DNA of 33,743 nt from Eubacteriales bacterium (GTDB taxonomy: Bacteria > Bacillota > Clostridia > Christensenellales > Aristaeellaceae): the NCBI GenBank assembly GCA_029218505.1, contig JAQXRL010000379.1, forward strand, positions 1-33,743. The letters run 5' to 3'. Of this stretch, positions 22,677 through 30,467 are shown in pieces. Each line of letters begins with the position of its first letter. The first letter of the stretch is position 1. Position numbers and translations under genes: made by a program. The notes under the pieces were generated by a model that was not told where the DNA came from, made no database searches, and worked only from the letters and a program-made list of their open reading frames with translations.

Positions 22677-24341
22677 ATGAAACAACTGCTGGCATTGGCA
22701 TTGGCGGTGGCGTTGCTGCTTTCCGGCGCGGCGCTTGGCGAAATGGTATCTGACATTCAGGACGTTACCACTGACGGTTTGTCCGCAACCTCGCTGCTTA
22801 CGGGAATGCCCACGCCCGAATTGCCCCTGGTGGACGAGCCGATGACGATTACGGTGATGTATCCCCGTTGGTCAAACCATGGCGATTTCAGCAACATGTG
22901 GTTTATGAACGCCGTGGAAGAAGCCACCGGCATCAAGTTGGAGGTTCAGGGCATTGAAAGCGCTGGCTGGGACGAGAAAGTCAGCCTGGTTTTTGCTTCC
23001 GGCGATTATTCCGATATTTATCTCAGCGGGATTTCCCTGAACGATGCTTCCGTGTATGGCGCGGCGGGTATGCTCATCCCCCTGGAGGATCTCATTGCCG
23101 AATATGCCCCCAACGCGCAGGCCATTTTGGATGCGCTGCCCGAATCCAAGAAATCCATCACTGCTTCGGATGGGCATATCTATCTGATGCCCGCGTTCGA
23201 CACGCCTGCGCGCGATATGGTTCAGAAGTGCGGCTTCATCAACGACGTATGGCTTGAGAATCTGGGCCTGGATCGTCCCACAACCGCAGACGAACTGTAT
23301 AACTGCCTGGTGGCCGTGCGGGACAATGACGCCAACGGCAACGGCGATGCGAAGGATGAAATTCCTTTGAGTTACGTATACAGCAGTGTCAATTACAACG
23401 CGGGTACCGTCATCCTGTATGCGTTTGGATTCGTGAATATGCTGCACGACGTTATCGACGACCAGTATGTGTATGTGCCCATGCAGGAAAATTTCCGGGA
23501 ATACCTGCGCTTTATGAACAAGCTGTATGAGGAAAAGCTGCTGGATCCCGAGGTGTTCACCCAGACCGACGCGCAATACAACGCCAAGTTGGGCGAATAC
23601 ACCGTGTTCTTTACTTCTCCCGAAATGCAGAACGTGTTGGCGGACGAGACGTTGCAGACAGCTTACAGCCTGATCGGTCCCTTGACCAGCGATGTCAACG
23701 ACACGCCGATGTGGGCTGCTCAGGCGTCCGAGAAAGCCGGCGTCGGTTCTATGATGATCACCGATAAATGTTCCGAAGAGAAGGCAATTGCCGCCATCAA
23801 GCTGTTGGATTATTTCTATTCTGAAGAAGGTTCCTTCATGATCAAATGCGGTCCCGAGAAGGGAAAATGGGACGGCGAAGGCGGATGGACCCGCAACATC
23901 GCGGAAGATGGCACCGTCAGCTACACCATTGATTATTTGCAGGATCAGGGGAAGTATAATTCCTTCTGGGATTTCCGCTGTGCCAATGGTTTGATGAACG
24001 TGCCCTTCCTGTATACCTCCGAACATGCCGCTCTGGTATTGGGCGCAAGCGTGTGGGGAAAGCATCTCTCCCAGTCCGTGTTTGACAGCGGCGCTTATGC
24101 GGCTCGCCGCTTCGGTTATCCTGCGGGCGTAACCTTCACGGAAGATGAGCAGGATACCTTGGCCATGTTCGTATTGTTGGACAATTATGTGGATCAGATG
24201 GTGGCCAAGTTTATCACCGGATCCGTAGACATTGACGACGACGCTCAGTGGCAGATTTACCTGGATACCATTGACAGCATGGATGTGGCTACGCTGATCG
24301 AAACCCGTCAGGCTGCCTACGACCGCTGGAACAACGGTTGA
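22677..24341 (+). CDS. ABC transporter extracellular solute-binding protein (LplA-like)
   Basis: 554 residues. The signal peptide is MKQLLALALAVALLLSGAALG, with cleavage predicted around residue 21; there is no cysteine near it, hence no lipobox. The body resembles the module 2 protein (PLEDLIAEYAPNAQAILDALPE, GHIYLMPAFDTP, FINDVWLENLGLDRPTTADELYNCL). It carries the acidic loop NDANGNGDAKDEIPLS near 219–235, common in this family and plausibly calcium-binding. ATG 22677 has AAGGAGG with an eight-base spacer. It follows its two permeases, the reverse order of modules 1 and 2. Ligand unknown; the adjacent beta-propeller protein suggests a plant or host glycan oligosaccharide. Confidence 0.92.
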   Translation: MKQLLALALAVALLLSGAALGEMVSDIQDVTTDGLSATSLLTGMPTPELPLVDEPMTITVMYPRWSNHGDFSNMWFMNAVEEATGIKLEVQGIESAGWDEKVSLVFASGDYSDIYLSGISLNDASVYGAAGMLIPLEDLIAEYAPNAQAILDALPESKKSITASDGHIYLMPAFDTPARDMVQKCGFINDVWLENLGLDRPTTADELYNCLVAVRDNDANGNGDAKDEIPLSYVYSSVNYNAGTVILYAFGFVNMLHDVIDDQYVYVPMQENFREYLRFMNKLYEEKLLDPEVFTQTDAQYNAKLGEYTVFFTSPEMQNVLADETLQTAYSLIGPLTSDVNDTPMWAAQASEKAGVGSMMITDKCSEEKAIAAIKLLDYFYSEEGSFMIKCGPEKGKWDGEGGWTRNIAEDGTVSYTIDYLQDQGKYNSFWDFRCANGLMNVPFLYTSEHAALVLGASVWGKHLSQSVFDSGAYAARRFGYPAGVTFTEDEQDTLAMFVLLDNYVDQMVAKFITGSVDIDDDAQWQIYLDTIDSMDVATLIETRQAAYDRWNNG

Positions 24342-24360
24342 AAAAGCCGGACTTGACGCA

Positions 24361-24387
24361 GGTCGGGGAGGAAAAATCTCCCCGGCC
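24361..24387 (+). other. Stem-loop after the third binding-protein gene
   Basis: GGTCGGGGAG (24361–24370) pairs with CTCCCCGGCC (24378–24387) through 10 bp, including one G·U, with loop GAAAAAT. Only TTC follows, so it is a weak terminator at best. Its position 20 bases after a binding-protein stop mirrors the stem-loop at 8573 in module 1. Confidence 0.6.
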
Positions 24388-24402
24388 TTCGGGTAGTTCA
24401 AG

Positions 24403-24420
24403 GGGCGCAAATTTGCGCCC
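24403..24420. promoter_or_regulatory. 18-base perfect palindrome upstream of the propeller gene
   Basis: GGGCGCAAATTTGCGCCC is a perfect inverted repeat without a loop, 12 bases before the Shine-Dalgarno GGAGGAGG (24433–24440). As DNA it could be an operator. As RNA it would fold poorly, because a loop must be taken from the stem. No convincing promoter is seen beside it. Confidence 0.5.
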
Positions 24421-24449
24421 GAAAATTGCAATGGAGGAGGAACGCCGGT

Positions 24450-26051
24450 ATGGAAACGCTCTACAATGGAATTCAGCTCCCGGATGCATGGCCGCCCCGA
24501 AACATGGAGGATCGATGTCAGGATGATTTGCCGATCCCTTATCTGGAGAATCCGCCGCAGGTCATCAATGTTACGGTTGGCAGGCAACTGTTTGTGGATG
24601 ATTTTCTGATTCGAGATACCACCATGGAAAAGCGCTTTTTTCAAGCGGAGTTTTTGCCGGACGGACCGTTTCTGAAACCGGAGACGCCCCTTGAGATGTC
24701 TGGCGGATTGGCGCCGATCGCCGCGCCCTTTACGGATGGCTGTTGGTATGATCCATCCGATGGACTGTACAAATTGTGGTATCATGCCGGTTGGATGGCC
24801 GCCACTTGCATGGCGGTGAGTGCGGACGGCGTTCATTGGGTGCGCAAGATGCTGGACAACCGCCCGGGAACCAACATGGTGTATGTGCCGCCGAAGAATT
24901 GGCGGCGGGACGGATCTACTGTGTGGTTGGACAGCACGGCGGAGGATCCGGCGCGGCGGTTTAAAATGTTCACCTTCTATCGCACGCCGGAAGGCGAACA
25001 CGGCGAGGTGCAGACCAGCCGTGACGGACTTCATTGGGGCGAAGCTACGCGCGTTGGCCAATGCGGCGACAATTCTTCGTTTTTTTATAACCCATTCCGA
25101 AAAAAGTGGGTTTTCTCCATCCGAAGCGGCATGCCTTTGTTTGAACGATATACCCGCGCCCGCCGTTATCGTGAGTTTGATCGTTTTCCGGAGGACGCGT
25201 GTTGGCAGGATGGAGAGGAAGTGTTTTGGCAAAGGTGCGACCGCACGGATTTGACCGCTTGCCAGGTGGGCGCGCGTTACAGCGAAAGCTTGCCTCCGCA
25301 ATTGTACCATCTGAACTGTGTGGCATATGAAAGCGTGATGCTGGGGCTGTTTGGAATCATCAAGGGATTCGATGAATTTGACAACAGCGTCTGCGACAAT
25401 CTGGGCCGGCCGAAATGGATTGACCTGCATGCGGCGTTCAGCCGGGATGGTTTCCATTTCAGCAGACAGAACCGTTTGCCGCTGATTTGCGCCACGGGCC
25501 GGGAGGGAGATTGGAACCGAGGATATCTGCATGCTGCGGGCGGCTTGTGCCTGGTGGATGGCGACCGGCTGTTGTTTCCAGTGGGGGGCTTTTCGGGCAA
25601 GAGCGTTTTGCAAGGAGGGCATCTCTACGGCGGGGCTGCAACAGGCTTTGCGGCGCTTCGCAGAGATGGCTTTGCCGCCATGGTTTCGGGCTGGTCCCGC
25701 CAACAATTGACCACGCCCGTCGTGCGCTTTGATGAAGGCAGCCGTCTTTTCGTCAACGCCCAGGCGTTGGAGGGGTTCGTAGGCGCGGAGGTGTTGGATG
25801 CCCAAGGCCAAGCGATTCCTGGGTTCTCCTTTGAGGATTGTGTTCCGGCCCAGTCGGACGCAACTTGTCAGGAAATTCGTTTCGTTGGCGGACGAAGTTT
25901 GGGACAATTGCGGGGACAGCCATTGATGCTTCGCTTTTATGGAGTAAACGCGCGCCTGTACGCCTTCTGGTTTAGCGACAGTGCGCGTGGAGAGAGCGGC
26001 GGTTATGTGGCGGCGGGAGGTCCCGGATTTTCTGGTTGCAGGGACGTTTGA
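24450..26051 (+). CDS. Glycosidase-like beta-propeller protein of unknown specificity
   Basis: 533 residues, no signal peptide. The start region VTVGRQLFVDDFLIRDTTMEKRF (41–63) matches a widespread, uncharacterised propeller family often annotated as GH32-like. Blade motifs S-x-DG-x-(H/F)-(W/F) occur at SADGVHW (124–130), SRDGLHW (190–196) and SRDGFHF (about 331–337). A C-terminal part from about residue 440 (QALEGFVGAEVLDAQGQAIPGF) looks like a beta-sandwich that may aid substrate binding. Start ATG 24450 has GGAGGAGG nine bases upstream; an earlier ATG at 24426 lacks one. It lies between the third binding protein and the second AraC-type regulator, presumably degrading what that transporter imports. 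No reaction can be assigned. Confidence 0.78.
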   Translation: METLYNGIQLPDAWPPRNMEDRCQDDLPIPYLENPPQVINVTVGRQLFVDDFLIRDTTMEKRFFQAEFLPDGPFLKPETPLEMSGGLAPIAAPFTDGCWYDPSDGLYKLWYHAGWMAATCMAVSADGVHWVRKMLDNRPGTNMVYVPPKNWRRDGSTVWLDSTAEDPARRFKMFTFYRTPEGEHGEVQTSRDGLHWGEATRVGQCGDNSSFFYNPFRKKWVFSIRSGMPLFERYTRARRYREFDRFPEDACWQDGEEVFWQRCDRTDLTACQVGARYSESLPPQLYHLNCVAYESVMLGLFGIIKGFDEFDNSVCDNLGRPKWIDLHAAFSRDGFHFSRQNRLPLICATGREGDWNRGYLHAAGGLCLVDGDRLLFPVGGFSGKSVLQGGHLYGGAATGFAALRRDGFAAMVSGWSRQQLTTPVVRFDEGSRLFVNAQALEGFVGAEVLDAQGQAIPGFSFEDCVPAQSDATCQEIRFVGGRSLGQLRGQPLMLRFYGVNARLYAFWFSDSARGESGGYVAAGGPGFSGCRDV

Positions 26052-26064
26052 TGGAGGGATGGCA

Positions 26065-28263
26065 ATGCGGCGGCGGACGTCGTATTTCTGGTTCATTCTC
26101 AGAAACTATCTGTTGGCGGTGCTGCTGCCGGTGCTGATTTTGTGCTTCATGCTGTATCGCGTGGGCGTGGTGGAGTTGTTGCAGGCGGGTCGCTCCAGCC
26201 GGGCGGCCCACTTGAACACCGTGGCCGCCGTATTGGATCAACGCATGGCGGAGTTTTCCGATATCGCCATGCTGATGTCCATGGAGGATTCGCTGTTGGG
26301 AATTTCGGATCATTTGAGCACAGAAGAGGCGATCGCGGTGATACAGCGCTTGGCCCGCTATACCAGCACGAATGCCTTTTTCCACAAAATCATTATTATG
26401 CGGGAGGGCGTAAGCCTGATCTATACCTCTCAGGGAACCTTGTCCCGACAGGTTCTCTATCAGGATTTTTTGCATTTATCCGGCGAAGAGGCGTTGCTGT
26501 TTGAGGAATGCGAAGCATCCGCGGAAAGCCGAATTCAGTATTTCCCAACGGCGGATTTGGTCATTCGGTTTGTGCCCTTTCCTCTTTTGAATTCGGTCAA
26601 AAAAGGTTGCGCCGCGTATGTGATGGAAAAGACGCAATTGATGGGTCTGATGGAGCTTTGCCTGGACGAACCGGATTGCGCGCTGTTGCTGGCGGATTCC
26701 GAAAACCGCTTGCTTTACGGCTACAATGCGCTAGGGCTGGAATTGGATATCCAGGCGATTCGGGAAAATCAGGCGAATGCCTATGTGAACGTGGATGGCG
26801 TCCGGTGCATGTTATCCTGCCAAACCATATCGGAGGCGGGGTGGACGATCCTTTGGCTTAGACCCATGGCAGCTTTTGTGGAGGATATGCGGCTGAGCGT
26901 GATTGTGACCGGCACGGCGGCAGCGCTGATCATTGCCGGGCTGCTCATTATCACCCTGGCGCGCAGCCAGTATCGGCCCATTCACCGTCTTAGCAGCCTT
27001 TCCGGGAAGAACTCACCCAACGAATTGGTCAACATCCAGCGAGCCGTATGCGAATACAGGGATGTATTAAACAAAGTGGACCGGCAGCGGCAGCAGCTGC
27101 GGGACAATTTGATGCTGCGGTTGCTGGGAGGCGAGGCGTTTTCCCAGCAGGAACTCAGGCAAATGTGCGATGCGTTGGAATTCTTCCGGGACGGTCAGGA
27201 AGCCGTGGTGGTGTTGGCGCAGTTTGCGGCGGCGAATGCGCAGACCGTGCGCTCGGAAGCGGAACGCCGCATGTTCGCGGACAACGAAGGCTGCGTGCTG
27301 TGCATGGGAGAGGGCATCTGCATGATTTGTTCGAAGGATGGCGAGGACCAGCTGCAAAGCGATCTTTACGAGTTTGAGCAATGGTTTTTGAATACCTGGG
27401 GGTGCGTTGTGCGGTTTGGCATCAGCAACAGCCACCCTTTGTACAAGCTGTCCACCGGACTGCTGGAGGCTCAGACGGCCCTTTGTCAAACCAAGGCAAC
27501 CCGGCCGGACAATATGGCCTTCTATCAGGATGCCCGGGTAACGCCGCCGCAATTGGATGAAAACGCTCGACGGAACGAACATCGTTTTGCCTGTAGTTTG
27601 CGCCAGGGAGATGAGGCGATGGCGCTTCAGGCGTTGGATCAATGGCTGGAATGCCTGCGGGGGCAGGATTTCGGGCGTTCCATGCAGATTTATTACCAGT
27701 TTCGCATTGCCGAAACCATTGCGCATGTGGTTACCGACGATGCCGTGGCGGGGTATTTGAGCGCGGCGGATTTTGAAAAAATGTCTCCCCTTCTGACCAG
27801 CACGCTTACAAATGTTTCGTTGGAAGAATTTGCCCAATGCGCTCAGGAAATTGTCGGCAACGTGTGCGGCATCATGCGCGCGGTGGAACAGCGCAAACAG
27901 CAAAATCAGCGCCAGGTGGCGTGCGCATGGGTGCATGACAACCTGTCAAACCCTGAACTCTCTTTGGAGCTTCTTAGCAGCGACATGGGCTGTTCTCCGG
28001 CCTATTGGAGCCGTTTCTTCCGGGAACGAATCGGGATTAACTTCAACGACTATGTTTGGAATCTGAGATGCGAAACATGCAAACGGCTCTTGACCCAGAC
28101 CTCGCTGCCCATCAAACAGATTGTACAGGACGTGGGATACGTGGACGCTTCCAGCTTTACGCGTCGTTTCCGCCAACAGGAAGGCGTGACGCCAGGACAG
28201 TATCGGGAACAGCATCCGGAAAAGGAATGCGCGGACAACGGGCCTCCTCAAGCGCGTTTGTAA
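26065..28263 (+). CDS. Membrane-anchored AraC-family regulator with extracytoplasmic sensor
   Basis: 732 residues, same architecture as the gene at 14716 but clearly diverged. TM1 is at about 10–31 (FILRNYLLAVLLPVLILCFML), an outside sensor follows, and TM2 is at about 277–299 (SVIVTGTAAALIIAGLLIITLA). The C-terminal AraC domain is at about 617–720, with LSLELLSSDMGCSPAYWSRFF and the GYVDASSFTRRFRQQEGVTPGQYR signature. Start ATG 26065 has GGAGGG six bases upstream; ATG 26059 abuts it and 25981 lies within the previous gene. It is the last gene of module 3, so it is probably autoregulated with the permeases and binding protein. The C-terminal 16 residues are an unstructured tail. Confidence 0.92.
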   Translation: MRRRTSYFWFILRNYLLAVLLPVLILCFMLYRVGVVELLQAGRSSRAAHLNTVAAVLDQRMAEFSDIAMLMSMEDSLLGISDHLSTEEAIAVIQRLARYTSTNAFFHKIIIMREGVSLIYTSQGTLSRQVLYQDFLHLSGEEALLFEECEASAESRIQYFPTADLVIRFVPFPLLNSVKKGCAAYVMEKTQLMGLMELCLDEPDCALLLADSENRLLYGYNALGLELDIQAIRENQANAYVNVDGVRCMLSCQTISEAGWTILWLRPMAAFVEDMRLSVIVTGTAAALIIAGLLIITLARSQYRPIHRLSSLSGKNSPNELVNIQRAVCEYRDVLNKVDRQRQQLRDNLMLRLLGGEAFSQQELRQMCDALEFFRDGQEAVVVLAQFAAANAQTVRSEAERRMFADNEGCVLCMGEGICMICSKDGEDQLQSDLYEFEQWFLNTWGCVVRFGISNSHPLYKLSTGLLEAQTALCQTKATRPDNMAFYQDARVTPPQLDENARRNEHRFACSLRQGDEAMALQALDQWLECLRGQDFGRSMQIYYQFRIAETIAHVVTDDAVAGYLSAADFEKMSPLLTSTLTNVSLEEFAQCAQEIVGNVCGIMRAVEQRKQQNQRQVACAWVHDNLSNPELSLELLSSDMGCSPAYWSRFFRERIGINFNDYVWNLRCETCKRLLTQTSLPIKQIVQDVGYVDASSFTRRFRQQEGVTPGQYREQHPEKECADNGPPQARL

Positions 28264-28563
28264 TTGGAATCTTGCGCCGGAACGTGGGCGGCAGCGCCTC
28301 TGCGAAGGGCGTCCGCCCCGGGCAGCGCGTGCTTTTCGGGTTCGGAGAGAAGCGGCATAGCCACGGCGCAACAGGAATCGGGAAAACCTTCCCGGCATCC
28401 GGGGAGTGCAAGAGGAACAGTGCAAGGCGGAAAGCCACGGATTCAGTCCGAACCGCAGGGAAAACTCATGTTTTCTTTCTCTGTGCAGGTTTCGACGCCT
28501 GAGCATACCGCAACGCCACCGGTCATATGCTGAAAAAGAAAAAGCAGGCGGGAGGCGTGTTCC
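28264..28563. other. 300-base intergenic stretch before spoIVA, no gene seen
   Basis: It has a GC-rich inverted repeat, GGGCGG (28286–28291) with CCGCCC (28313–28318), with an inner CGCC/GGCG pair, and no U-tract. Small open frames lack ribosome binding sites and recognisable content. A mother-cell sigma-E promoter for spoIVA is expected here, but I find no convincing pair of elements; CATACC at 28504–28509 is the best -10 fragment. GGGAGG near 28549–28554 serves the spoIVA start. Confidence 0.5.
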
Positions 28564-30042
28564 ATGGATCAAACGACACTATACCGGGATATCGCCGGGC
28601 GTTGCGACGGGGACGTCTATTTGGGCGTCGTGGGGCCTGTGCGCACCGGAAAATCGACGTTCATCAAGCGGTTCATGGAGCTGCTTGTGCTTCCGAACAT
28701 CGATGGAGAACATCGCAGGGAGCGCGCTGTGGATGAATTGCCACAGAGCGGCGCGGGACGAACGATTATGACCACCCAGCCCAAATTTGTGCCCAATGAG
28801 GCGGTTTCCGTGCGTTTGCGGGATGAAGCCACCGTGCGCGTGCGGCTGGTGGACTGCGTAGGTTATCTCATTCCGGGCGTATTGGGCTTGAACGAAGGGG
28901 AAGAGGCGCGCATGGTGCGCACGCCGTGGTTTGATCATGACATTCCCTTTGAGGAAGCGGCGGAAATCGGAACCCGAAAGGTAATTCAGGAGCATTCCAC
29001 CATCGGCGCCGTGATCACAACCGATGGGAGCATCGTGGAAATGCCCAGAAGCGCTTATGCCGAAGCGGAAGAACGGGTAATTTCGGAACTCAAGGCGCTG
29101 GGGAAGCCCTTCGTGGTGGTGCTCAATTCCATCAATCCGGATTCGCCGGATACATCCCGGCTTCGGGATGCGCTTACGGGCAAATATGGCGTGCCGGTAA
29201 TGGCGATGGACGTAATGAACATGCGCATCGAGGATGTAAACGCTTTGCTGGAAAACGTGCTGTTTGAATTTCCTTTGAGCGAATTGCGCATTTCCGCGCC
29301 TTCCTGGCTCACGTCCCTGCCCGAGGATCACTGGTTGGGAAAGGCGGTTTTTTCCGCCGTGCGGGAAGCGGCAGAGGACATGGGGCGAGTGCGGGATCAC
29401 GGCCTTTTGCGAAGCGCGCTGAACGAATGCGAATATGTGGAAGACATGGCCTTGGTGGAAATTTCTTTGAACGACGGCACGGCAGAATACCGCATGACCA
29501 TGAAGGACGGACTGTTTTACAAGGTGCTGGGCGAGGCTTGCGGCGAGCCGATTGAAGGCGAAGAGTATCTGTTTTCGCTCATGGGCGAATTGGTGAAGGC
29601 AAAGCGGGAATACGATCGGGTGGCGGACGCATTGGAGGCGGTGCGCACGACCGGGTATGGCATGGTGGCCCCGGCAATGGACGAATTAACCCTCAGGGAA
29701 CCGGAAATCGTGAAACAGGGCGCTCATTTCGGCGTGCGCCTCAAGGCCAGCGCGCCTTCGCTGCACTTCATTCGCGTGGACATCCAAACGGAGGTCAGCC
29801 CGATTGTGGGAACGGAGAAACAATCCGAAGAATTGGTGCAATATTTGCTGAGTGAATTCGAGAACAACAAGGCGGGAATCTGGTCCACGGAGATTTTTGG
29901 GAAATCCCTGGACGATTTGGTTCGGGAAGGCTTAAGCAACAAATTGACCCGCATGCCGGAGGACGTGCGCATGAAAATACAGGAATCTTTGCAAAAAATC
30001 ATCAACGAAGGCAGTGGCGGGATGATCTGTATACTTCTGTAA
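28564..30042 (+). CDS. spoIVA: Stage IV sporulation protein A (spore coat morphogenetic ATPase)
   Basis: Mother-cell ATPase that polymerises on the forespore surface and forms the coat basement layer. The 492-residue length matches the family. The N-terminal GTPase-like domain has Walker A GPVRTGKST (24–32), TIMTTQPKFVP in the switch region and LVDCVGY as the Walker B/DxxG-like segment. EHSTIGAVITTDGSI and VVLNSINP are strongly conserved family phrases. The C-terminal MICILL tail is the conserved end that contacts the membrane-bound SpoVM partner in Bacillus. It is monocistronic between module 3 and the darA promoter. Its presence shows the organism belongs to an endospore-forming lineage. 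Confidence 0.97.
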   Translation: MDQTTLYRDIAGRCDGDVYLGVVGPVRTGKSTFIKRFMELLVLPNIDGEHRRERAVDELPQSGAGRTIMTTQPKFVPNEAVSVRLRDEATVRVRLVDCVGYLIPGVLGLNEGEEARMVRTPWFDHDIPFEEAAEIGTRKVIQEHSTIGAVITTDGSIVEMPRSAYAEAEERVISELKALGKPFVVVLNSINPDSPDTSRLRDALTGKYGVPVMAMDVMNMRIEDVNALLENVLFEFPLSELRISAPSWLTSLPEDHWLGKAVFSAVREAAEDMGRVRDHGLLRSALNECEYVEDMALVEISLNDGTAEYRMTMKDGLFYKVLGEACGEPIEGEEYLFSLMGELVKAKREYDRVADALEAVRTTGYGMVAPAMDELTLREPEIVKQGAHFGVRLKASAPSLHFIRVDIQTEVSPIVGTEKQSEELVQYLLSEFENNKAGIWSTEIFGKSLDDLVREGLSNKLTRMPEDVRMKIQESLQKIINEGSGGMICILL

Positions 30043-30065
30043 CGTTAAGTTTGTTAAATTCACTA

Positions 30066-30094
30066 TTGATTTACGAGGCAAAATTGTGTATAAT
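30066..30094 (+). promoter_or_regulatory. Sigma-A promoter of the darA–holB–ricT operon
   Basis: TTGATT (30066–30071), 17-base spacer, perfect TATAAT (30089–30094), followed by a short leader to the ATG at 30127. No other promoter is apparent before the next two genes. Confidence 0.78.
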
Positions 30095-30126
30095 AGAGAC
30101 GGGAACAATGCAGGGAGGTACGAAGA

Positions 30127-30456
30127 ATGAAGTTAATTATTGCAATCGTTCAGGATGAAGACGCTTCCCGTCTGATCAGTCAGCTGATGAACGAAGGCTA
30201 TGGCGTTACAAAACTGGCCACGACCGGCGGCTTCCTGCGCTCCGGCAACACCACGCTGCTGGTTGGCGTGGATGATGAACGGTATGACGGCGCTATGGCG
30301 GTCATCGAAAAGGTTTGCAAAAGCCGCAAACAAATCGCGCCTTCTCCATCGCCGATGTCTGGCACGGCGGGCGTATATGTGCCCTATCCCATTGAGGTAA
30401 TGGTTGGCGGCGCCACGATTTTTGTGATGAACGTGGAACATTTTGTAAAGATTTAG
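30127..30456 (+). CDS. darA: Cyclic-di-AMP receptor protein, PII-like
   Basis: Small PII-like trimeric protein (DarA/PstA/YaaQ family) that binds c-di-AMP; 109 residues is exactly the family size. Conserved features are MKLIIAIVQDEDA, the T-loop lead-in KLATTGGFLRSGNTTLLVGVDD (27–48) and VGGATIFVMNVEHFVKI at the end. ATG 30127 has GGAGGT seven bases upstream. In Bacillus it lies in the yaaQ–yaaR–holB–yaaT cluster; here yaaR is missing and holB follows after 11 bases. Its downstream target in this family is not established. Confidence 0.96.
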   Translation: MKLIIAIVQDEDASRLISQLMNEGYGVTKLATTGGFLRSGNTTLLVGVDDERYDGAMAVIEKVCKSRKQIAPSPSPMSGTAGVYVPYPIEVMVGGATIFVMNVEHFVKI

Positions 30457-30467
30457 GAAGAACCAAT

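Noticed and set aside
22872-26096. Open frame of 1,074 codons on the minus strand across the third binding-protein and propeller genes
   Set aside because: It is antisense to two well-supported genes, crosses their intergenic hairpins, has no ribosome binding site or recognisable domain, and is explained by codon bias of the genes opposite. Similar antisense frames at 8757–10415 and 16871–18697 were rejected for the same reasons.
28441-28563. Sigma-E promoter for spoIVA
   Set aside because: Expected from biology, but CATACC (28504–28509) has no matching -35 at the right distance, and GTCATAT (28522–28528) has no -10 downstream.
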